Below, piece by piece: positions 5,166 to 9,882 of a DNA stretch of 9,882 bases; position 1 is the first letter of the stretch; each line of letters begins with the position of its first letter. The notes under the pieces are model-generated. The model searched no databases, was not told where the DNA came from, and saw only the letters and a list, made by a program, of their open reading frames with translations. A program made the position numbers and the translations under genes. This DNA is from Candidatus Aenigmatarchaeota archaeon (GTDB lineage Archaea > Aenigmatarchaeota > Aenigmatarchaeia > GW2011-AR5): the NCBI GenBank assembly GCA_016198625.1, contig JACQIH010000019.1, forward strand, positions 1 to 9,882, written 5' to 3'.

Positions 5166-6155
5166 ATGAGTCAGCTTACTAGGCGCGAGTTTCTCGGGAC
5201 ATCCGCGGCCGCGGCGGCGGGCGCTGCATCGGGATTGGTTCCTTCTCTTGTCCGGGAATTGTTTGTGCCATATCGCGCAAAGGCGTCGTCTGTGGTGCTG
5301 CCGAAGGCGTACGGCGATTTCTATGTCGGCTTTGATCCCCAGTCCCCATTTTTGCCTGTCTCTGCGCAGAATTCCCATCCGGCTTTTGAAGCGAACAAAG
5401 TGAAGCCTTATCCGCTGCTTCAAGCGGTGAATTCTTCGAATATTTTATTCGGGATGCAGTATCCGAGCGCATCGGGCGGAGTCGTAACAACCGAGGCACA
5501 GGCCGAAGGCGAGCTATATAAGACTCTAAAGCAGAGAGGCTTGGAATTCCGAACACAAACGCGGAATTTTGATGCAGTCGTGCGCCTGGACGGCGGGAGG
5601 GGTCTCGGTGTAATAGATGTCATTTATCTGGAAGACCCGTCAAGATACCAGGAGATCCGAAGAAAAGCCGGAGACCTTGACGTGCTGGGCATTCCTTATC
5701 TTGTAATGACCGTGCCCCCGGGAAAATCTATGAACAACTATGTGGTGGAACTTAATGCGGCTCTTGACGCTTTTCTTGGAAAGCCAGTTCCTGTAGTTGC
5801 GGGAGCAGCGGAGACCGCTCCTTCGACAAGCAGCCAACCAACCGGTCAGGTCGTAATCATCCAGAGCGTTATTCCTGTATCTTATCTCAGGCAGGGATGC
5901 CTGCCGATGCGGCCGGGAAATCTGCCTACGTTCCCGGCGTCCGACAGGAGGAATGACGAGCTGGATTATCTCTTTGTCAAGGGAGAGAACAGGCCTTTCG
6001 CGACGTTCCAGCGCAGGATAAGCCGGCTCGCGCAGAGGCATTTTGAAGAATTGTCCGGCCTTAAAATCTTGAGAATTCCCTACAACCAGATCGGCAGGGT
6101 GCCTCTTACCCCGCCTGTTCCGTACGCGTGCGACGGCGCAAGCCGCTCGTTCTAA
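5166..6155 (+). CDS. Tat-exported protein with a nuclease-like central region
   Basis: The 329-aa protein begins with a textbook twin-arginine signal: T5-RREFLG, a hydrophobic Ala-rich stretch (12-29), and a likely cleavage near A38-K-A40. It should be exported folded. I chose ATG 5166 because the signal starts there and the promoter lies downstream of the earlier in-frame starts. Residues about 110-182 follow a pattern seen in Vsr/DUF559-type restriction-endonuclease folds. These are a helix with E110 and E114 (ELYKTLKQRGLEFRTQ), D136 in NFDAVV, then VIDVIYLED (149-157) and D170-LDVLGIPYLVMT. This resemblance is by eye and the catalytic residues are not clearly complete, so nuclease activity is only a suggestion. 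A low-complexity linker (214-227, AAETAPSTSSQPTG) precedes a C-terminal part with no recognised fold, which holds two cysteines (C245, C322). It is convergent with rad50. Confidence 0.75.
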   Translation: MSQLTRREFLGTSAAAAAGAASGLVPSLVRELFVPYRAKASSVVLPKAYGDFYVGFDPQSPFLPVSAQNSHPAFEANKVKPYPLLQAVNSSNILFGMQYPSASGGVVTTEAQAEGELYKTLKQRGLEFRTQTRNFDAVVRLDGGRGLGVIDVIYLEDPSRYQEIRRKAGDLDVLGIPYLVMTVPPGKSMNNYVVELNAALDAFLGKPVPVVAGAAETAPSTSSQPTGQVVIIQSVIPVSYLRQGCLPMRPGNLPTFPASDRRNDELDYLFVKGENRPFATFQRRISRLAQRHFEELSGLKILRIPYNQIGRVPLTPPVPYACDGASRSF

Positions 6156-6156
6156 T

Positions 6157-6182
6157 AAAAGCCTTGCTTTTCCCGAGTTTTT
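6157..6182. terminator. Bidirectional terminator between convergent genes
   Basis: The 27-bp gap between the Tat-signal gene and rad50 holds the hairpin AAAAGC (6157-6162), loop CTT, GCTTTT (6166-6171). It is followed by TTTTT (6178-6182) on the plus side. Read on the minus strand, the same hairpin yields a CTTTTATT run. Archaeal termination mainly needs T-runs, so both directions are served. Confidence 0.45.
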
Positions 6183-8198
6183 CTACAAAGTTGCTATCTG
6201 CGACGTGTGGTCTTCCTTGTAGATTCTTATGACATTGTTCACGTACGTGTCTATCTTTGGCTCGTGCGACACGATTATGACCTGCTTGAGCGCGAGCTGT
6301 TCGAGAACGTCGCGCAGCCTGTCCAGCTGGTCGGTGCTGAAGCCGTCCGTCGGCTCGTCGAGAATCAGCAGGTCCTTCGTCTGTATGGAATGCATTATGT
6401 TATTCACTACCTTGTTCAGCGCGAGCCTGTACGCTAGCGCTACGGACGTCTTCTCCCCGCCCGATAAATTTCTGTACTCTGTCTCGTAGCCGTTCTGCTC
6501 GATTACGGGAGCGAAGTCCTCGTTTATCCGCACCGAAAGCGCGTCGGCCATCAGCAATGAAAACCATTTCTGGAAGTGCTCGTTGAATTCCTTCTGTATC
6601 GCGAGCATGACGTTCCTTTCCATGGAATCTACCAGCGCGTCGAAGCAGTCGTCAAGCCACGCCAGGATTTCCCCCAGCATGGCTGATTTTTGCTGCGCCT
6701 TCTCCTTTTCCTCCAGTTCCTGCTCCAGCTTCGCGATATGGGCGCCGGTTTCGCCGAGCTGCGCCTCGAGCGACGCCTTCTTCTTCTGCTCGCCCACGTA
6801 AAGCATGTACATGTCGCTGTATTCCTTCTCGGTTTTCCTGTAAAGGGCTTCGTATCTTCCGGCGTCCGCCAGCTCTTCGCGTATCCTTTCCGCCTCCTTC
6901 TCAAGCGCCTTTATTTCTTCCTCAACACTCAAATTTTCCGACGAAAGCCTGGAGCGCCTTGATTCCATCTCCCTTATGTACAGCTCTCCTTCGGCAATCC
7001 TCTCCGCCGCGTTTTCGTATTCCCTGACGTCGAACTGTTTTTTTCTCAGCGACGCGATTTTCTCGCTCATCCCGGCCTCGCTGCTTTCAAGCCTGGCGAG
7101 CAGCTCTTCGCTGGCCTTTATGCCCGCCTCGAAGCTGTCGCGGTTATGGACGGCCTGCCCGCATACGTCGCATACGCCGCGCTCCATTATTTTCCTGAGC
7201 CCCTCGACATACGCCTGCGCCCTGCTCTTCTCGTAGCCCGCCCTGCCCCGCTCCTTCTCGAGGCTCTCGAGCAGCGCCTTTATCTCCTCCATGCCCATGT
7301 CGGGTTTCCTGACGGCGCTGAGCTTTTCAAGCTGGCTTTGCTTCGCGGATATCCTTCCCTCTATTTCGCCGATCTCCGAGGCGTTTCTTTCGATTTTTCT
7401 GTTTAGCGCAGCAGCGTCGCTCTCCTTCCTTTCCGCGTCCTTCTTCAGGATGAGAAATCTCTCCACGTCCTTTTTCGCCCTCTCGAGCTCGTTGCGTTTC
7501 GCGAGTATTTCGTTTTCCGCCTGGATAATGACAGCCGACTGTTTCTGTAGGTTTGAAAGAAGCTCTTCGCGCCTTGCCTTTGTTTCGGACAGCTGGTACC
7601 TTTTCGCTTCCATGTCCCGCGCGTACCCCTCGAGGCCGCGCTTCTCCTCGCGCACCAGCGAGCTGAGCTGCGACGCGTTGCTCTTTATCACGCCGTACTT
7701 GTCGATGCCGAATATCTTCCTCAGCGTCCCGAGCCTGTCGTCGCTCTGTATTATGCTCTTCATCTCTTCCTGGGGAGTATAGACGGTGTAGCGGAATATG
7801 GGGCGGTTCCTCGCCCCCTGCGGATATCCGATGAGCTCCATTATCCGCGCTGTCATTTCCGTCGGCGTGAATTCCCTGCGCCTTCCGTTTACGGAGATGA
7901 AGCCGGATTCCTGCGTCACGGAATCCTTCTTGCGCTTCAGGGTGCGCGTCACGGCATAATTGTCGTCGCCCACCACGAACTCGAGTTCTATTTCGCCCTC
8001 GTCCGAGCCGTGCCTTAACAAATCCGTGCCCTGCACGTCCCCGCGCCTGATGCCGAAAAGCGCGAAGTCCGCGGCAAGGAGCAGCGTGGATTTGCCGGTC
8101 CCTATGTCGCCGGAAAGCAGCGTCGAGCCTTCCGGGAATTCTACAAATGCGCTGGGATAGCTCCTTATGTTCTTCATGCGCAGCGATTTCAGCATCAT
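6183..8198 (-). CDS. rad50: Rad50 ATPase of the Mre11-Rad50 complex
   Basis: This 671-aa SMC-like ATPase is the DNA-tethering and ATP-driven partner of Mre11 in double-strand break processing. All parts are visible: Walker A G30-DIGTG-KST (K36), Q-loop Q143 (YTPQEEM), a first coiled coil at about 178-340, zinc hook C343-DVC346, a returning coiled coil at about 350-505, signature L578-SGGEKT, Walker B LLILD614-E615-P, D-loop region and H-switch H645 (IIVSHEP). The length is below the 850-900 aa usual for archaeal Rad50; the shortening falls in the coiled coils, not in the heads. The first ATG (8198) is kept because it gives the family's usual opening (LKSLRMKNIRSY). No TATA box precedes it at the usual distance, so it is probably cotranscribed with mre11, 64 bases upstream. 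Confidence 0.95.
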   Translation of the reverse strand: MMLKSLRMKNIRSYPSAFVEFPEGSTLLSGDIGTGKSTLLLAADFALFGIRRGDVQGTDLLRHGSDEGEIELEFVVGDDNYAVTRTLKRKKDSVTQESGFISVNGRRREFTPTEMTARIMELIGYPQGARNRPIFRYTVYTPQEEMKSIIQSDDRLGTLRKIFGIDKYGVIKSNASQLSSLVREEKRGLEGYARDMEAKRYQLSETKARREELLSNLQKQSAVIIQAENEILAKRNELERAKKDVERFLILKKDAERKESDAAALNRKIERNASEIGEIEGRISAKQSQLEKLSAVRKPDMGMEEIKALLESLEKERGRAGYEKSRAQAYVEGLRKIMERGVCDVCGQAVHNRDSFEAGIKASEELLARLESSEAGMSEKIASLRKKQFDVREYENAAERIAEGELYIREMESRRSRLSSENLSVEEEIKALEKEAERIREELADAGRYEALYRKTEKEYSDMYMLYVGEQKKKASLEAQLGETGAHIAKLEQELEEKEKAQQKSAMLGEILAWLDDCFDALVDSMERNVMLAIQKEFNEHFQKWFSLLMADALSVRINEDFAPVIEQNGYETEYRNLSGGEKTSVALAYRLALNKVVNNIMHSIQTKDLLILDEPTDGFSTDQLDRLRDVLEQLALKQVIIVSHEPKIDTYVNNVIRIYKEDHTSQIATL

Positions 8199-8216
8199 AA
8201 TACTTCACATCATCAA

Positions 8217-8236
8217 AACGGAAGCCGATGTCCGTT
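8217..8236 (-). other. Small hairpin in the mre11-rad50 spacer
   Basis: AACGGA (8217-8222) and TCCGTT (8231-8236) can pair around an 8-base loop. It lies in the 64-base gap between the mre11 stop and the rad50 start. It could be an intercistronic structure affecting processing or translation, or it may be chance. Confidence 0.25.
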
Positions 8237-8262
8237 CCATGCTGATTTCTCCGGCTCCCCTT

Positions 8263-9465
8263 CTAAATCCCCAGCACCTTTCGTCCGGATGACTTTATCC
8301 TTTCGGCGTAGCTCTTTTCCGATTCGTCTTCCTGCTTTTCTTCCTGCAGCCGGGCCATGAGCTCCATGACGAGCCGCTCGGTCCCTTCCTTGCCGAGCCA
8401 CGTGAGCTTCATTTTGCCGGAATTCTTCGTTATGATTTCCCTTTCCATGTCCTCGATGCTCGCGTTTTCCCTCACCTGGGTCTGCTCTATGTCCCGCGTC
8501 GTTACCTTGAGGCTCTTCTTCACCGAGACCGCGCCCTTGCCTGTCGCCGCGGCTATCGCGGGCTTCAGGTTTATGTCCGTAAGCCTGCCTTCAATCGTCC
8601 CCTCTATCTTCAGCAGCAGTATCCTGCCTTCGAGATTTTCCCTGGCGACGGCCTGCTCGGCTTCCTTTCGCACCTGCTCCGGTGTCTTGCCGTTCGCGTC
8701 TATCTTGAGCACGGACACGCCGCAGAGATTGACCGGGACGCGTTTCACGGCAGAAAGATTGCTGTCAAGATTCACTATGTAGAATCCGCTGTCGTAATTC
8801 TCCAGTTCCTGGAAATCGGCGGGAAAAAGAGGTCCCGGGAACGCTATGCGCGTCCTTTCGTCGTAATGGGCTCTATGGACATGGCCCGAAGCGTAGTAAT
8901 CGAAATCCCTCGGCAGCATCTCCGCGGATATGCCGAACTGTCCTTCCATTCCGTTTATCTCGCTGACCGCAGAATGAAAAACGAATATCTTGGGCCCCCG
9001 TTCTTTCTCGATGGACCGGTCGAGGCTCTCGAAGTACGAATGCTCGAGCGCGCCGCGCCGTCCGATTATGCCGCAGAGCTTCGCGCCGCTCGGGTCGTGC
9101 GTGAATTCCAAAGAAACCGAGCCGTTGTTCTCGCTTATTTTCGCGACGTTCGTCAGGAGGCCCGCGTCCTCGAGTACGTTGAGCATGCTTTTTCCCGTGG
9201 GCGAGAAATCGTGCGAGCCAGCTATGGCGTATGCCCTCACGCCCGCTTCCTTCAGGCGCCTCAGTCCCGAAGCGGCCTTCCGCATGACGTCGATAGGCGG
9301 GAGCGAAGTGTCGAAGAAATCGCCGGCGATGACGACAAAATCAACGCCTTCTGTGATGCAGGCGCTCACCGCAGTTTCCCACGCGCGCAGCGGGTATTCG
9401 CGCAGGTCGGGATGGCTGTTCCACGCGCCCAGGTGGATGTCGGAAAGGTGGGCGAATTTCACCAT
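8263..9465 (-). CDS. mre11: Mre11 nuclease
   Basis: This 400-aa calcineurin-type phosphoesterase acts as the manganese-dependent nuclease partner of Rad50. Its metal-binding motifs occur in order: D9-IH11-LG, G48-D49-FFD, G82-SHD (H84), H163 (FVFHS) and G193-H194-VH196. The usual GNHD motif reads GSHD here, so a serine replaces the expected metal-ligand asparagine. A beta-rich capping domain follows at about 205-310. The C-terminal part (about 330-400) is helical and charged, as expected for the Rad50-binding segment. I prefer ATG 9465: it gives the family's compact start (MVKFAHLSDIHLG) and lies about 27 bases from a TATA-like box, whereas the upstream TTG (9474) would add only three residues. 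It is the first gene of the mre11-rad50 operon. Confidence 0.95.
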   Translation of the reverse strand: MVKFAHLSDIHLGAWNSHPDLREYPLRAWETAVSACITEGVDFVVIAGDFFDTSLPPIDVMRKAASGLRRLKEAGVRAYAIAGSHDFSPTGKSMLNVLEDAGLLTNVAKISENNGSVSLEFTHDPSGAKLCGIIGRRGALEHSYFESLDRSIEKERGPKIFVFHSAVSEINGMEGQFGISAEMLPRDFDYYASGHVHRAHYDERTRIAFPGPLFPADFQELENYDSGFYIVNLDSNLSAVKRVPVNLCGVSVLKIDANGKTPEQVRKEAEQAVARENLEGRILLLKIEGTIEGRLTDINLKPAIAAATGKGAVSVKKSLKVTTRDIEQTQVRENASIEDMEREIITKNSGKMKLTWLGKEGTERLVMELMARLQEEKQEDESEKSYAERIKSSGRKVLGI

Positions 9466-9487
9466 GAGATACAAGAAGCCTCAAAGG

Positions 9488-9495
9488 GATAAATA
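9488..9495 (-). promoter_or_regulatory. TATA-like box for the mre11-rad50 operon
   Basis: The minus strand reads TATTTATC, centred 26-27 bases upstream of ATG 9465, consistent with leaderless transcription. Just upstream of it lies the perfect palindrome TACGGCCGTA (9506-9515), overlapping the stop codon of the preceding gene. Confidence 0.5.
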
Positions 9496-9504
9496 GTTGC
9501 GCCA

Positions 9505-9882
9505 TTACGGCCGTATTGCAATATCTGTTTTAAGGGCGCCGAGCCGCTCCTTCACAGCCTCGATGCTCTGCCTGCGCTTTTCCTGCCTCTTCGTTTCCTG
9601 CACGATTTCCTTTCCCGCCTCCTTTTCAATAAGCTCTTCCTTCGTGGACGGCACGGGGAGGGTTTCCGCAACCAGGATTCCCGGGGGCGGCTGATTTGTT
9701 TCGCGGACTTCGATTTCCCCCGATATTTTCCTTTCCGCCTTTATGCGCGCCTTCTTTTCAAGAGAGTTGTCTATCGCGCGCTGTATAGCGGGCTTCGCAC
9801 GCTCGGGCACCTTTTGCTTCACAAGTTCCAGGACAAGCGCGCTTTTGAGCGCCGTATCCTCGGTTTCCTTGGCGATAGCCGA
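9505..9882 (-). CDS. 3' part of a helical protein, possibly DUF5667-like
   Basis: The frame is open from the right edge to the TAA at 9505, giving 125 visible residues; the true start lies outside. An internal GTG (9822) is not needed as a start because the frame continues upstream. The segment ALKSALVLELVKQKVPERAK followed by PAIQRAIDNSLEKK resembles the helical repeat of archaeal surface or secreted proteins grouped as DUF5667, where a VP-x-x-A/V-x-PAIERA pattern is common; this is recognition by eye only. Downstream come a Pro-rich stretch (NQPPPGILVAETLPVP) and a charged, coiled C-terminal helix (about 82-115). If it is of the DUF5667 type the missing N-terminus should carry a signal peptide. 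It ends 39 bp before the mre11 start, which has its own TATA-like box. Confidence 0.6.
   Translation of the reverse strand, partial: SAIAKETEDTALKSALVLELVKQKVPERAKPAIQRAIDNSLEKKARIKAERKISGEIEVRETNQPPPGILVAETLPVPSTKEELIEKEAGKEIVQETKRQEKRRQSIEAVKERLGALKTDIAIRP

Noticed and set aside
6600..7700. Antisense Ser/Phe-rich ORFs opposite rad50 that look like membrane proteins
   Set aside because: They are the reverse-strand translation of Glu/Lys/Arg-rich coiled-coil codons, a common artefact.
7327..8208. 293-codon minus-strand ORF in a second frame across the rad50 head
   Set aside because: The overlapping frame carries the full set of Rad50 motifs; this one is an Arg/Gly/His-rich shadow.
8866..9492. 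208-codon plus-strand ORF opposite mre11
   Set aside because: Antisense to all the Mre11 metal-binding motifs; an ORF by virtue of GC-biased codons.
9505..9822. Treating GTG 9822 as the true start of the right-edge gene
   Set aside because: The same frame stays open to the window edge with a continuous helical pattern (ALKSALVLEL), so the gene is better read as truncated at the edge.

Overview
The window looks like part of an archaeal chromosome. It carries an Mre11-Rad50 pair, a stand-alone Tan1-type THUMP protein, several tiny two-CxxC zinc-ribbon genes and tightly packed genes. TATA-like boxes sit about 25-28 bases in front of many start codons, which is the spacing expected of leaderless archaeal transcripts. 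AGG/AGA and ATA codons are common. The lineage cannot be fixed from sequence alone; a small-genome (DPANN-like) or euryarchaeal lineage is possible, but that is inference.

Layout, left to right. (1) 1-50 is the 5' end of a minus-strand gene running off the left edge, with divergent promoters facing a 70-aa plus-strand gene at 154. (2) A 42-aa zinc-ribbon gene (425-553) and an unrecognised 115-aa gene (666-1013) follow on the plus strand. (3) An MFS transporter (1025-2455, minus) is divergent from a THUMP/Tan1-type RNA-binding protein (2546-3067, plus). The latter ends one base from the stop codon of a convergent RNase HIII-type ribonuclease (3069-3719, minus). (4) The rnhC-like gene and a 101-aa basic helical protein (3869-4174) diverge across a 149-bp region unusually rich in repeats and inverted repeats. 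(5) A second mini zinc-ribbon gene (4194-4319) precedes two predicted exported proteins: a 229-aa protein with an N-terminal hydrophobic signal (4352-5041) and a 329-aa protein with a clear twin-arginine signal (5166-6155). The middle of the latter resembles small Vsr/DUF559-like nuclease folds, but only weakly. (6) Convergent to it is an mre11-rad50 operon (9465 down to 6183, minus), preceded by the 3' part of a helical, charged-tailed protein (9505-9882).

Functionally the window mixes genome maintenance (Mre11-Rad50 for DNA end processing, RNase HIII for RNA-DNA hybrids), tRNA modification (Tan1-like), one transporter and a small cluster of exported proteins. The most unusual points are the two-unit palindromic repeat between rnhC and the 3869 gene, the Tat-exported protein with nuclease-like spacing, the archaeal-context RNase HIII lacking the usual N-terminal domain, and a correlation between promoter position and Shine-Dalgarno use. 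No tRNA, rRNA, CRISPR array or insertion sequence was seen.
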